A stretch of 64,000 nucleotides of DNA. Source: Neobacillus terrae (GTDB taxonomy: Bacteria > Bacillota > Bacilli > Bacillales > Cytobacillaceae). The notes beneath the pieces are model-generated. The model worked only from the letters and a program-made list of their open reading frames with translations. It did not search any database and was not told the DNA's origin. Numbering within the stretch: the stretch's first letter is position 1; every line of letters starts with the position of its first letter. Location: contig NZ_JAAOEO010000014.1 of the NCBI RefSeq assembly GCF_011393025.1, positions 49,173 to 113,172 on the forward strand. Reading direction: 5' to 3'. The translations under genes were made by a program, and so were the position numbers. Positions 33,814-42,032 of the stretch are shown here, piece by piece.

Positions 33814-34262
33814 CTAATCCTGCAGTCGGTAGTCACCAGCGACAAGAGATAAAATAAGAATCACGGACATGAACAAAAAGAAATAGCTCACAACGATTTT
33901 TCTCTTGAACTTTTTCAACTTAAAAAACTCCAGCAACCCGGGTCCCCAGAAATAGAGTACAATGATCAAAAACCAAGAGCCGTAAAGGAAAACTGTTACA
34001 CTTAAATTCCCTGGATTCGCCTTAACTCCCGGGAAAAGACAGTATATTGATGTGAGAAAAAAGGAACTTGAAGCAGCCCATTGATACATTCTGGTTTTCC
34101 TTCTTCTATCCCTGAAAGAAATAAAAACAGACCATAAGAAAAAAAGAATTATTGAACCGAAAGAAATTCCGTATAGGGAAGGACCAGCTCAGGAAGGGCA
34201 ATGGTAATTAGACCTAAAGTTAGTGGAAGTAAAATAAATAACATTGGGTGCATTTTCTTCAC
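33814..34262 (-). pseudogene. Multi-pass membrane protein of unknown family, frameshifted
   Basis: A GTG start at 34262 follows GGAGGTATTAAAA. The frame reads KKMHPMLFILLPLTLGLI and stops shortly after. A shift near 34175 continues with YGISFGSIILFFLWSVFI, then the open frame 33814-34089. The joined protein would have four to five membrane helices and about 149 residues. The clear ribosome binding site and continuous membrane topology across the shift argue that it was a real gene. Family unknown. Confidence 0.6.
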
Positions 34263-34384
34263 TTTTAATACCTCCTTTTTTCTAATTGTATAAGGAGCTG
34301 CCTAATGCTATTCCCTTTCTTTATCTCTTACCTTATTTCCTTTAAAATTATGCAAGTGACATTGAATAATTGGATAAAGATAGA

Positions 34385-34418
34385 AAAAGCATATCACCTA
34401 TAGTGACATGCTTTGTTT
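34385..34418 (-). terminator. Terminator of the DUF5370 gene
   Basis: AAGCATGTCAC and GGTGATATGCTT with loop TATA, followed by TTTCT on the minus strand, one mismatch. Confidence 0.75.
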
Positions 34419-34431
34419 TTCTTCTATATAT

Positions 34432-34623
34432 TTAGATTCCTTTCTGTTCACAATATTCATCAATTAAGTCTTCAATTTGATCAAGTTCAGGAAATTTACC
34501 ATGAAAAGAAAATTTAATTTCTTCCACAAAATCACCTTTTTTATAAACATGGATCGCACCATTTTGACTGATAACACTGTACTCAGGTACAAACCGAAAG
34601 CTTTTTCGTTCTATCGCACCCAT
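34432..34623 (-). CDS. DUF5370/YbxH-like small protein (63 aa)
   Basis: ATG at 34623 follows GGGGGTTC. The product MGAIERKSFRFVPEYSVIS, then NGAIHVYKKGDFVEEIKFSF and a C-terminal acidic helix, agrees with the small Bacillus family of YbxH (about 63 aa). A longer frame upstream overlaps the neighbouring 48-aa gene and lacks support. The function is not known; the predicted fold is a small beta-sheet with a helix. It lies 25 bases after the 48-aa gene, likely one transcript. Confidence 0.75.
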   Translation of the reverse strand: MGAIERKSFRFVPEYSVISQNGAIHVYKKGDFVEEIKFSFHGKFPELDQIEDLIDEYCEQKGI

Positions 34624-34648
34624 ATAAGAACCCCCTATCTGGCATTTA

Positions 34649-34795
34649 TTAATATGTATCTTGTTTTGTCTTCTCTTTTGGCTTTTCTTTTTCAGAAGGG
34701 TTTCCGGAAACAAAGCCGTATCCAGTTGAACTAATTTCAAGATTTTTAAAGCTCGCCGCTTCTTCTCTTAATTCCTTCAAGTTTTCTTTCTCCAC
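34649..34795 (-). CDS. Small hydrophilic protein of unknown function (48 aa)
   Basis: GTG at 34795 follows GAGGTGG. The product starts MEKENLKELREEAASFKN (a charged helix), has a middle SSTGYGFVSGNP and a Lys/Glu-rich tail. It is too short for most ORF searches and I do not recognise it. Tight linkage to the DUF5370 gene (25 bases) and a proper binding site support it. Confidence 0.5.
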   Translation of the reverse strand: MEKENLKELREEAASFKNLEISSTGYGFVSGNPSEKEKPKEKTKQDTY

Positions 34796-34820
34796 ATTTT
34801 CCACCTCATTTATTTTTTAA

Positions 34821-34859
34821 AAGCCCAAACCTGAAATTAGATTATCAGGTTTGGGCCGC
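34821..34859 (-). terminator. Terminator after the 56-aa gene
   Basis: CCCAAACCTG and CAGGTTTGGG form a perfect ten-base stem; on the minus strand it is followed by CTTTTAAAAAA. Confidence 0.8.
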
Positions 34860-34864
34860 AAAGT

Positions 34865-35035
34865 TTATCGTTTAATTCCTTTTTCACCCATGACTGTTTC
34901 TCCGACTTTAGGTTTCTTTGCCCCCATTTTGGAGCCATCTGTATCCCAGTCGAAACCAGCATGAGAAGTACCAGTGGACATAATCGGCTGGTCTGTTGCA
35001 TTAGATTCAGAAATTTCACCAGTTCGTTCTTTCAT
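34865..35035 (-). CDS. Small acidic protein of unknown function (56 aa)
   Basis: ATG at 35035 behind GAAGGA. The product contains MSTGTSHAGFDWDTDGSKMG and a basic tail GEKGIKR; it has no hydrophobic segment and no Cys. It is one of a row of four short same-strand genes between 34.4 and 35.5 kb and has its own terminator. Not assigned to any family. Confidence 0.5.
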   Translation of the reverse strand: MKERTGEISESNATDQPIMSTGTSHAGFDWDTDGSKMGAKKPKVGETVMGEKGIKR

Positions 35036-35121
35036 CCCAATCATCCTTCGTTATAAGTCTAATCCTCAATAGGGATTCGGGTCATCGATTGACCTTCCGC
35101 CATTAGAGAAAAGATTTGAAT

Positions 35122-35265
35122 CTATTGTTGTCCCTTTTTAGCCCGGCTATTGTCTAGAGTTGTGCGATCATCCAATCCAGCAAATTCAGGTGAGGATTTA
35201 ATAACTTTTTGCCCGCCTTTTATTTCCGGAAAAGAACGCTTTTTGCTGCTGTTTCGGTTAGCCAA
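35122..35265 (-). CDS. Small basic protein of unknown function (47 aa)
   Basis: TTG at 35265 follows GGGGGAGAT by 4 bases. The product MANRNSSKKRSFPEIKGGQK, then SSPEFAGLDDRTTLDNSRAK is hydrophilic and basic at both ends. This type of composition is common in small spore proteins of Bacillus, but there is no family evidence. Confidence 0.45.
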   Translation of the reverse strand: MANRNSSKKRSFPEIKGGQKVIKSSPEFAGLDDRTTLDNSRAKKGQQ

Positions 35266-35288
35266 AATATCTCCCCCTAATTATTTAA

Positions 35289-35459
35289 TTAGAGCTTGTC
35301 CTGTGGACTTTTAAACCGGTCCTGTGGTTTTTTGCCTGTAGCAATTTCTCCTGGTGGTTCTGATTGTGGAGAATGGCCTCTTTCACCAAATGGATTCCCA
35401 TAAATAGCATTATCCTGAGTTACCTTAGCACCTCGTTGGAAGTTGTCTTTTGTTTTCAT
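35289..35459 (-). CDS. Small Gly/Pro-rich hydrophilic protein (56 aa)
   Basis: ATG at 35459 behind GTGGAGGTG, 6 bases away; this is better than the longer upstream frame. The product MKTKDNFQRGAKVTQDNAIYG continues NPFGERGHSPQSEPPGEIATG and ends with DRFKSPQDKL. It is disordered in appearance and lacks hydrophobic residues. It belongs to the same island of short genes. Function unknown; a spore-associated role is only a guess. Confidence 0.5.
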   Translation of the reverse strand: MKTKDNFQRGAKVTQDNAIYGNPFGERGHSPQSEPPGEIATGKKPQDRFKSPQDKL

Positions 35460-35661
35460 TATTTTCACCTCCACTATTATTTTGTTCGTAATTTCCTTCT
35501 TTATGTCGAAATACATTTTGGGAAAAATAAAGAAGGTGGAATAACATCCTTTTGGGGATAACTAAACTTAACTATCTGAAATAATCTGCCATGAAAGATA
35601 ATCTCAAAAACAAGGTAGTATCCTTGATACGCCTGCTTAGCAAGACTTCCCTGCGAAAATA

Positions 35662-35697
35662 AAAAAGCGTGAATTCATTTTTGAATTCACGCAAAAT
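35662..35697 (-). terminator. Terminator of the M20 amidase gene
   Basis: GCGTGAATTCA and TGAATTCACGC form a perfect 11-base stem, followed by TTTTTTATTTT on the minus strand. Confidence 0.9.
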
Positions 35698-35700
35698 CAC

Positions 35701-36930
35701 CTAACTAGCAAGTTTGACTAAAGTTGTGAAAAGAACCTCCGCTCCCATTGCTAAATCTTTTTGATCGGACCATTCCTTTGGATTATGGCTTATTCCATCT
35801 TTTGAGCGGATAAATATCATTCCCATGTCCGTAATACTGGCCATAACCATCGCATCATGCCCTGCACCGCTAATTAGTTTAATGCTTTGTACTTCGGTTT
35901 CAGTAAAGCTTTCTTCCATCTTTTTCATGATCCTTTCAGAACAAGGAGAAGGATCAAGGCTGTGCAATTGTTCAATTTCAAGCTCTATCCCGCGTTCCTC
36001 GCAGGTAGTTTCTATATATGCTTTTAGCTTTTCGAAAATATCATTCATATTTTCTTTGTTTATGTCTCGGATATCAAAGGAAAATGCCACCTCACCTGGA
36101 ATAATATTTATTCCTCCTGGCTTTACTTCAATCTGGCCAACGGTTACAACAGCGCTTTTTTCGTTTCGGGCCATCTCCTCACCATAACTTATTATTCTGG
36201 CAGCTGCGGCAAGAGGGTCCTTCCTAAGTCCCATTGGAGTTGTACCAGCATGGCCCGCTTCTCCCTTAAGGGTGACTCTGTACCAGTCAACACCCACAAT
36301 TCCAGTTACAATTCCTACAGAGGCATCTGCATTTTCCAGAACCTTTCCCTGTTCGATGTGCAGTTCAACATATGCTTTAATTTCTTCAGGGTTTCGCTTA
36401 GCATTTGGCGCAAGCTCTGGATCTAAACCAGCCTGTTTCATTGCTTCAGCGATGGTAACTCCATTTTTATCTTTTGCTGAATACAGCTCTTCTTTGCTTA
36501 GTTTCCCCGCAGCTGAAAGGCTTCCCAGCATACCTGTTGAGAATCTTGCACCTTCCTCATCGGTAAAAACAATAACTTCAAGGGGAGATTCAGTTACTAT
36601 TCCTTTTTCATTCATGGTCTGAAGTGCTTCTATTGCAGAGAGAACACCTGCGGGTCCATCAAAATTTCCTCCACTAATAACACTGTCAATATGAGAACCT
36701 GTCATAACGACTTGACTGTTAAATATTGCTCCCTCTTTTCTCCCAATGAGATTACCTATTTCATCCTCTCTTACAGCCAAGCCGGCGTCTTTCATAAAAG
36801 TTACGACAAGGTCCTTAGCTTTTCTTTCGGTTTCTGTAAAAGAAAGCCTTGTAACTCCGCCATTTTCGTCCTTTCCAATTTCGCTTAACTTATGTATCCG
36901 ATTCCATAATCTTTCACTATTTATGTTCAT
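35701..36930 (-). CDS. M20-family hydantoinase/carbamoylase-type amidase
   Basis: 409 residues in the layout of N-carbamoyl-L-amino acid hydrolase and allantoate amidohydrolase. Metal ligands lie in TGSHIDSVISGGNFDG (His, Asp) and EVIVFTDEEGARF (Glu-Glu). VELHIEQGKVLE and RVTLKGEAGHAGTTPM mark the dimerisation lid, and ISGAGHDAMVMA the last His. It cleaves carbamoyl or related amides from amino acids, perhaps in purine or pyrimidine nitrogen recovery; the exact substrate is unclear. ATG 36930 is chosen since AAGGGAG stands 7 bases before it. The gene is monocistronic. Confidence 0.9.
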   Translation of the reverse strand: MNINSERLWNRIHKLSEIGKDENGGVTRLSFTETERKAKDLVVTFMKDAGLAVREDEIGNLIGRKEGAIFNSQVVMTGSHIDSVISGGNFDGPAGVLSAIEALQTMNEKGIVTESPLEVIVFTDEEGARFSTGMLGSLSAAGKLSKEELYSAKDKNGVTIAEAMKQAGLDPELAPNAKRNPEEIKAYVELHIEQGKVLENADASVGIVTGIVGVDWYRVTLKGEAGHAGTTPMGLRKDPLAAAARIISYGEEMARNEKSAVVTVGQIEVKPGGINIIPGEVAFSFDIRDINKENMNDIFEKLKAYIETTCEERGIELEIEQLHSLDPSPCSERIMKKMEESFTETEVQSIKLISGAGHDAMVMASITDMGMIFIRSKDGISHNPKEWSDQKDLAMGAEVLFTTLVKLAS

Positions 36931-36991
36931 ATTCACTCTCCCTTTTAATCGTATTTGGATAAATTATATTTTTAATTGCCAAAAGAGTAAA

Positions 36992-37024
36992 TAAAAACCA
37001 CTCCTTCATAAAAGGAGTGGCCCT
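36992..37024 (-). terminator. Terminator of the riboflavin operon
   Basis: GGCCACTCCTT and AAGGAGTGGT around TTATG, followed by TTTTATTT on the minus strand, 8 bases after ribH. Confidence 0.85.
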
Positions 37025-37031
37025 ATTGCTC

Positions 37032-37499
37032 TTAAGAAATAGATCTTTGAAGATTTGCCATTTCTATAGCAGAAACAGCTGCATCGTATCCTTTGTTGCC
37101 AGCTTTTGTTCCGGCCCGTTCAATGGCCTGCTCAATATTTTCAGTTGTTAGTACGCCAAAAATAACTGGTACACCTGATTCCAATGAAACAGAGGCAATA
37201 CCCTTAGCTGCTTCATTACATACATAATCATAGTGTGTTGTAGCCCCTCTAATTACGGTGCCAAGAGCTATAACAGCATCATAGTTTTGAGTGTTAACAA
37301 GTTTCTTTGCTATCATTGGAAGTTCAAAAGCGCCAGGAACCCAGGCGATATCTATATCTTCTTCATTTACGCCGTGTCTTTTAAATCCGTCCATAGCACC
37401 AGTAAGGAGCTTGCCGGTGATAAATTCATTAAAACGCCCAACCACGATTCCTACCTTTAATCCTGTACCAACTAAATTTCCTTCAAATACTTTACCCAT
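37032..37499 (-). CDS. ribH: 6,7-dimethyl-8-ribityllumazine synthase
   Basis: 155 residues. It contains GIVVGRFNEFITGKLL, WVPGAFELPMIAKKL (substrate-binding), ALGTVIRGATTHYDYVCNEAAKGI with the catalytic His in the ATTHYDYV stretch, and GTKAGNKGYDAAVSAIEM. The enzyme condenses the ribityl-pyrimidine with dihydroxybutanone phosphate and forms an icosahedral shell in Bacillus that encloses RibE trimers. It is the last gene of the operon, 12 bases after ribBA, with AAGGAGG before ATG. Confidence 0.96.
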   Translation of the reverse strand: MGKVFEGNLVGTGLKVGIVVGRFNEFITGKLLTGAMDGFKRHGVNEEDIDIAWVPGAFELPMIAKKLVNTQNYDAVIALGTVIRGATTHYDYVCNEAAKGIASVSLESGVPVIFGVLTTENIEQAIERAGTKAGNKGYDAAVSAIEMANLQRSIS

Positions 37500-37511
37500 A
37501 ATGCTTCCTCC

Positions 37512-38702
37512 TTAAATAAACAGATGACCCATTTTTGTTTTTTTCGTTTCTAAATAGCGCTCGTTCTCTTTTACAGCAGGCATTTGAATTGGAACTCTTT
37601 CGACAATCTCCAAACCATAGCCGGATAATCCTGAGATTTTCTTAGGATTATTAGTTAACAAACGAATGTTTTCGACGCCAAGATCTTTTAATATTTGTGC
37701 GCCAAGTCCATACTCGCGAAGCTCAGCAGGAAATCCCAGCTTTTCGTTTGCTTCGACCGTATCATAACCCTCTTCCTGGAGTTTATAGGCTTTGAGCTTG
37801 TTTAAAAGTCCAATTCCGCGTCCTTCCTGGCGCATATATACAAGAACTCCATTGCCTTCTCTTTCAATTTGAGAAAGAGCCGCATGAAGCTGAGGGCCGC
37901 AATCACAGCGATGAGAGCCGAAAACATCTCCTGTTAAACATTCAGAATGGACTCTGACTAAAACAGGCTCGCCTTCTTTCCATTCTCCTTTAACAAGAGC
38001 CACATGCTCACGGTTATCAATAGGGTTTGAATACCCTATCATTTTAAACTCACCAAATGCAGTCGGCATTTTTACTTCCACTTCTCGCTTTACGAGCTTT
38101 TCATTCTTATTTCGGTACCTGATTAATTCAGCAATAGTTATGAGTTTCAGATCATGCTTTGATGCGATTTCAATGAGATCCGGAACACGAGCCATTGTTC
38201 CGTCTTCTTTCATGATTTCACAGATTACACCTGATGGTGCAGCACCGCATAATTTTGCCAAATCCACCGACGCCTCGGTATGCCCGGCACGTCTTAGGAC
38301 TCCGCCTGGCTTTGCTACGATTGGAAAAACGTGACCAGGTCTTCTAAAATCCCCAGGAATAGATTTTTGATTTAAGAGCTCCAATATTGTGAAAGATCTT
38401 TCATAAGCACTAATTCCTGTGGTGGTGGTTCTATGGTCGATACTGACAGTAAAAGCTGTTCCATGATTATCAGTATTTACTTCAACCATAGGATGAAGAT
38501 CTAATCGATTGGCAATTTCCTCTGTTATGGTAACGCAAATTAACCCGCGTCCATATGTCGCCATAAAGTTAATGGATTCAGGGGTCGCTTTTTCTGATAA
38601 GACAATAAGGTCGCCTTCATTTTCTCTATCTTCATCGTCAACAACGATGATCGGCTTGCCTTTTTTCAGATCCTCGATTGCTTCTTCAATGGTATTAAAC
38701 AT
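37512..38702 (-). CDS. ribBA: Bifunctional 3,4-dihydroxybutanone-4-phosphate synthase / GTP cyclohydrolase II
   Basis: 396 residues with two domains. The RibB part (1-200) shows VVDDEDRENEGDLI, RHTEASVDLAKLCG and related blocks. The RibA part (205-396) has VRVHSECLTGDVFGSHRCDCGPQL (zinc Cys ligands) and VLVYMRQEGRGIGLLNKL, then DLGVENIRLLTNNPKKI. It makes both branches of riboflavin precursor supply. It lies 14 bases after ribE. Both active sites appear intact. Confidence 0.96.
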   Translation of the reverse strand: MFNTIEEAIEDLKKGKPIIVVDDEDRENEGDLIVLSEKATPESINFMATYGRGLICVTITEEIANRLDLHPMVEVNTDNHGTAFTVSIDHRTTTTGISAYERSFTILELLNQKSIPGDFRRPGHVFPIVAKPGGVLRRAGHTEASVDLAKLCGAAPSGVICEIMKEDGTMARVPDLIEIASKHDLKLITIAELIRYRNKNEKLVKREVEVKMPTAFGEFKMIGYSNPIDNREHVALVKGEWKEGEPVLVRVHSECLTGDVFGSHRCDCGPQLHAALSQIEREGNGVLVYMRQEGRGIGLLNKLKAYKLQEEGYDTVEANEKLGFPAELREYGLGAQILKDLGVENIRLLTNNPKKISGLSGYGLEIVERVPIQMPAVKENERYLETKKTKMGHLFI

Positions 38703-38716
38703 ATTCTCAGCCCCCT

Positions 38717-39358
38717 TTAATAAAATCCGTTATCAGCTAGAAAGTCCATCGTAAGCCCCTTTTTCGGAGTTTTCCCCTCCATTTGGTGGATAATGTACTT
38801 TCCGATCAAATCATTTTCAATATTAACAATGTCTCCGACGTTTTTTCGTCCCAGGACTGTGTCCTGATGAGTGAGCGGAATCAGGGATACTGTCACTTGG
38901 TTTTTTTCTAAACCAAAGATGGTAAGACTAGTCCCATCTATTGCAATTGAACCCTTTGGAATACAAAATTTGCTTAGTGCCTCTTCTAGCTCAATCATGT
39001 AATAAACAGCATTATCCTTGCGCTCTTTTTTCATGATCCTCCCGGTACCGTCAATATGGCCGGAAATAAAATGGCCGCCAAATCTTCCATTAGCACTCAT
39101 TGCACGTTCCAGGTTTACTGGGGAACCGGATTTTAACATTTTTAGCGAAGTGTCCTTCATCGTTTCTGGCATAACATCAACAGTAAAGGTGCTTGAAGTA
39201 AATCTCGTTACAGTTAAACAAACACCATTTACAGAAATACTGTCGCCGAAACGAACATCTTCCACTATTTTTTTCGATTCAATCGTAAGAACCATGCTGT
39301 TGCCGCTTGAATTTAAGGAAAAAACCGAGCCGATATCTTCAATAATTCCTGTAAACAT
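38717..39358 (-). CDS. ribE: Riboflavin synthase alpha subunit
   Basis: The 213-residue product (ATG 39358) has two similar lumazine-binding halves: MFTGIIEDIGSVFS and SVNGVCLTVTRF in the first, GHIDGTGRI and IDGTSLTIFGL in the second. The dismutation of two lumazine molecules gives riboflavin. In B. subtilis ribD comes before this gene; here the FMN riboswitch is followed directly by ribE, with only the terminator hairpin between. This makes it the first gene of the operon. Confidence 0.95.
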   Translation of the reverse strand: MFTGIIEDIGSVFSLNSSGNSMVLTIESKKIVEDVRFGDSISVNGVCLTVTRFTSSTFTVDVMPETMKDTSLKMLKSGSPVNLERAMSANGRFGGHFISGHIDGTGRIMKKERKDNAVYYMIELEEALSKFCIPKGSIAIDGTSLTIFGLEKNQVTVSLIPLTHQDTVLGRKNVGDIVNIENDLIGKYIIHQMEGKTPKKGLTMDFLADNGFY

Positions 39359-39382
39359 TTTTTCACCTATTTCCAATCCAAA

Positions 39383-39415
39383 ATAAAACCCTTCAGTGGC
39401 CTGAAGGGTTTTTTG
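39383..39415 (-). terminator. Riboswitch terminator before ribE
   Basis: AACCCTTCAG and CTGAAGGGTT with loop GCCA form a strong stem followed by TTATTTTGG on the minus strand. It is the expression platform of the FMN riboswitch. Confidence 0.85.
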
Positions 39416-39497
39416 GGAGATTTATGAGATGAAAAGTATATCAAAATAAGCCTCATCCATATCAAAATTGGACAGACCACTGTTATATACTTACCCA

Positions 39498-39624
39498 TGT
39501 CCTTCTCCCATCCAGACTGTACTGTCGGCTTTGGAATCACACCAAATCCTGCCAAAAAGGCTCGCGGGCTTAGAATTTCTTCATTACCGCCGGTTGGGAT
39601 TTTCACCCGACCCCGAAGGACAAA
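39498..39624 (-). promoter_or_regulatory. FMN riboswitch (RFN element)
   Basis: Minus-strand landmarks in order: CCTTCGGGGTCGGGTGAAA, ACCGGCGGTAATGA, AGCCCGCGAGCC, GGATTTGGTGTGATTCC, AAAGCCGACAGTACAGTC and TGGATGGGAGAAG. These are the conserved parts of the RFN aptamer. FMN binding favours the terminator at 39383-39415 and shuts off ribE-ribBA-ribH. Confidence 0.95.
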
Positions 39625-39758
39625 TTAAACTGCTCTATTGGTATTTATTTAAATTCTTTTTTAGTTTAGCATTAAAAAAAATAATTGTAAAAAAATGAAA
39701 CTCATTTTTTATGTAGAGGACAAATTGATACCAAATAAATAGACACCAGCCTCATCTT

Positions 39759-40787
39759 TTAACGATTTATTTTAAGATAGGTTTCTTCATCACAAATTAC
39801 ATATAGCTTGGCCTTTTCGGGAATAAGCTCAGTATGCCTTTTGGCGAGGTCAAGAGAACGTCCATCCGAAATTAATGTTGCTCCTGTATCGAAAAGCTCT
39901 ACTGCAGCGTCTTTATAGGTTGCCCAGTGAGGCTTTTTTGTTATTTCGTAGAGATTATCTCCGTCCGCATTGCTTAAAAGCTGTCTAAACAGTTTGCTGG
40001 AACCATGGTTAATGGCGGCTTGTGCCATTAGCTTTGAAATGGAATCATTTGAAAGGATAAATTCATCTACATTAGCATGTTCAAATAACGAGATGTGGGT
40101 ATCCTTTTTAATTTCAACTATAGTATAAATACTCTTGTTATATTTTTGGGATAAGTGTTCAACTCGAGATGCAATCAGCAAAGACTTTCCGTCCGCATAT
40201 TCCGGGTGGTCATTCCTGTCATCGGAAAAAATGGCTACTGATTTGGCGGCGAGAATATTGGCCTTTAAAAGCACTTCTTCTTCAGCTGGGTTCCCCGAAA
40301 TAAAATGAAGACGGTCATGCTCAAATGGTGCACGCTCAGCATGGTCAACCACAATAATATCGCACTTTTGGCCGCTGCTGATAATTTCCCCAAGAACATT
40401 CTCCAGTTTTTCTCTGGATGATCCTATCAATATGTAATGTCCCTTTCCTGAATAGGTCAATTTCCCTTCCTCCTTCAGCTTGCGGTAAACACTGAGACTT
40501 TCAAATATCTTACCAATTATGACTCCCATTGCGCCTATGCCGAACGTATAGATAAGCAGCATTGTAAAGATTCTTCCAAAATCACTTTTAGGAAAAAAAT
40601 CGCCGTAGCCAACTGTCACTAATGTTGTCATGGTCCACCAAAGTGCATCAATAAAACGCGGAAAGTTCTCTGGTTCAGCAATCCTCATCGTAAAACTGCT
40701 AATTAAAATAAGAGAAAGTGCAAGTCCGGTGGCCTGCAGCAGATTAATTTTGCTTATCCTGGAAAAAATCTTATGCAAGATCCACAT
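39759..40787 (-). CDS. Two-helix potassium channel with RCK/TrkA-N domain (YugO-like)
   Basis: 342 residues. Two membrane helices (about 16-34 and 73-95) flank the pore loop with selectivity filter TVGYGD (58-63). The cytosolic part has an RCK/TrkA-N domain starting HYILIGSSREKLENVLGE (about 118) and DIIVVDHAERAPF. The glycine pattern is GSSREK rather than GxGxxG, so nucleotide binding may be altered. Comparable channels in B. subtilis (YugO) mediate K+ efflux linked to biofilms. It is the last gene of a cluster with a glutathionylspermidine-synthase-like enzyme only 3 bases upstream, so the channel is translated together with it. Confidence 0.9.
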   Translation of the reverse strand: MWILHKIFSRISKINLLQATGLALSLILISSFTMRIAEPENFPRFIDALWWTMTTLVTVGYGDFFPKSDFGRIFTMLLIYTFGIGAMGVIIGKIFESLSVYRKLKEEGKLTYSGKGHYILIGSSREKLENVLGEIISSGQKCDIIVVDHAERAPFEHDRLHFISGNPAEEEVLLKANILAAKSVAIFSDDRNDHPEYADGKSLLIASRVEHLSQKYNKSIYTIVEIKKDTHISLFEHANVDEFILSNDSISKLMAQAAINHGSSKLFRQLLSNADGDNLYEITKKPHWATYKDAAVELFDTGATLISDGRSLDLAKRHTELIPEKAKLYVICDEETYLKINR

Positions 40788-40790
40788 CTT

Positions 40791-42032
40791 CTAACCTCCG
40801 TGTTTGATACCAATTGGCATATAATAGGACAAATTATTGGTAATCCTTTCACCCACTCTATAACCTATGGCTGACGGAGCTCCGTTGAGGAGAAAGCTGC
40901 CAATCAGCAGATGTCCTTCCTGCATCCCTTTTTCACTTTGAAAGTTAATGGAGGGCATATTTACAAACTGCTGGTACACAGGCAAATATTCCGTATAATT
41001 AAGCTGTGGTGCGGGATGCTCGATCAGCCCGTTTCCGCCAAATATTTCAACTGTATCTCCTTCCCGCCCGTAGGAAGGTTTTTTAACATATGAAATGTTC
41101 TCTTTAATAAAGTAGTCAGGTTCCAAAAATGTTGGCAAGAAATATTCCTCCACCCAGTCATGCTCTTCATAAGTAAAAAACGTATTTTTTTCGATATGCA
41201 GACCCCAAATAACAGCCTGTACCGCTTTATTCTGTAAAAGAAAGGCAGAAGGAGGATTGAGCATGACGAGTTTGCCTGTGTTAACTAAATCAAGAAGCCA
41301 AATGCCAATCTGGTTGCCTTGCCCATCCTCATCTAAAATAAGGTTTTCAATGGGAAACGTCTGCCGATAAAGGATATCAATCTTTTGTTCGAGATCATCG
41401 AAAAGCCCGATATCTTTTTTTATTACTAGTTTATTCAGTGGGACAAATCTTGAAGGAAGACCTGAAAGTTTCTGTAAATAGAGAACCGTTTCACGATCTT
41501 CCTGATTTTCTTCGTAGGCCGTAAAAACAATATGAGGCTTTTTTTCTTTAAGTTCTGAGGCAGCTTGAAGGATTCCCGAATAAACTGCGCTTCCCAGCAT
41601 TTTATCCATACTTTCATTAGGATTTAAAAAGCCAAAATGATCGCATACCTTTCCGTTCACTTCGAATAATTCCTTTATAAATGTCGGAGTGTCGGCATTT
41701 AATTCAATGCACTTATATGTATTATTAACAGCAACAAGATCAAGCCTGGATATAATGCTTTCAGGTATTTTGCTTGATAGGCGAATAAAATCAAGTGTTT
41801 CCTTTGGAAAGCCCATCTCTAGTAATGTTTGGTCAGGAGCCTCTCTAAGAAGGCTGGCAGCCTTTAAAAAAATATGGCCAATCCTTTTGCTGGCATAATG
41901 AATTTTCCCGAGTTCATTTTTATCAATCAAGACAAGGTCATATAACGCATACTCCTGATCGTACAGATCGGCCCAAAAAGCTTCTATGCCTTTATAAAAG
42001 TGTCTTCTTTTTATACTGTATTCAGAAGTCAA
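40791..42032 (-). CDS. Glutathionylspermidine-synthase-like ATP-grasp amidoligase
   Basis: 413 residues without the amidase domain of E. coli Gsp. The N-terminus (AFWADLYDQEYALYDLVLI) and the pre-ATP-grasp motif ELNADTPTFIKELFEVNG are typical of this family. The ATP-grasp elements are WLLDLV, PPSAFLLQNKAVQAVIW, KPSYGREGDTVEIF (loop binding ATP phosphates) and the C-terminal LSYYMPIGI. Such enzymes form an amide between a carboxyl, often a C-terminal glycine, and an amine. TTG start behind GGAGG; it overlaps the upstream gene by 4 bases and precedes the K+ channel by 3 bases. The nearby lipoprotein with a C-terminal Gly-Gly is a candidate substrate; this is an inference. Confidence 0.85.
   Translation of the reverse strand: MTSEYSIKRRHFYKGIEAFWADLYDQEYALYDLVLIDKNELGKIHYASKRIGHIFLKAASLLREAPDQTLLEMGFPKETLDFIRLSSKIPESIISRLDLVAVNNTYKCIELNADTPTFIKELFEVNGKVCDHFGFLNPNESMDKMLGSAVYSGILQAASELKEKKPHIVFTAYEENQEDRETVLYLQKLSGLPSRFVPLNKLVIKKDIGLFDDLEQKIDILYRQTFPIENLILDEDGQGNQIGIWLLDLVNTGKLVMLNPPSAFLLQNKAVQAVIWGLHIEKNTFFTYEEHDWVEEYFLPTFLEPDYFIKENISYVKKPSYGREGDTVEIFGGNGLIEHPAPQLNYTEYLPVYQQFVNMPSINFQSEKGMQEGHLLIGSFLLNGAPSAIGYRVGERITNNLSYYMPIGIKHGG

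Noticed and set aside
34837..35019. 60-aa minus-strand frame with hydrophobic start
   Set aside because: It overlaps in another frame the 56-aa gene at 34865-35035, which has a ribosome binding site and terminator.
37233..39018. Plus-strand frames antisense to the riboflavin genes
   Set aside because: Shadows of ribH, ribBA and ribE, with no binding sites.
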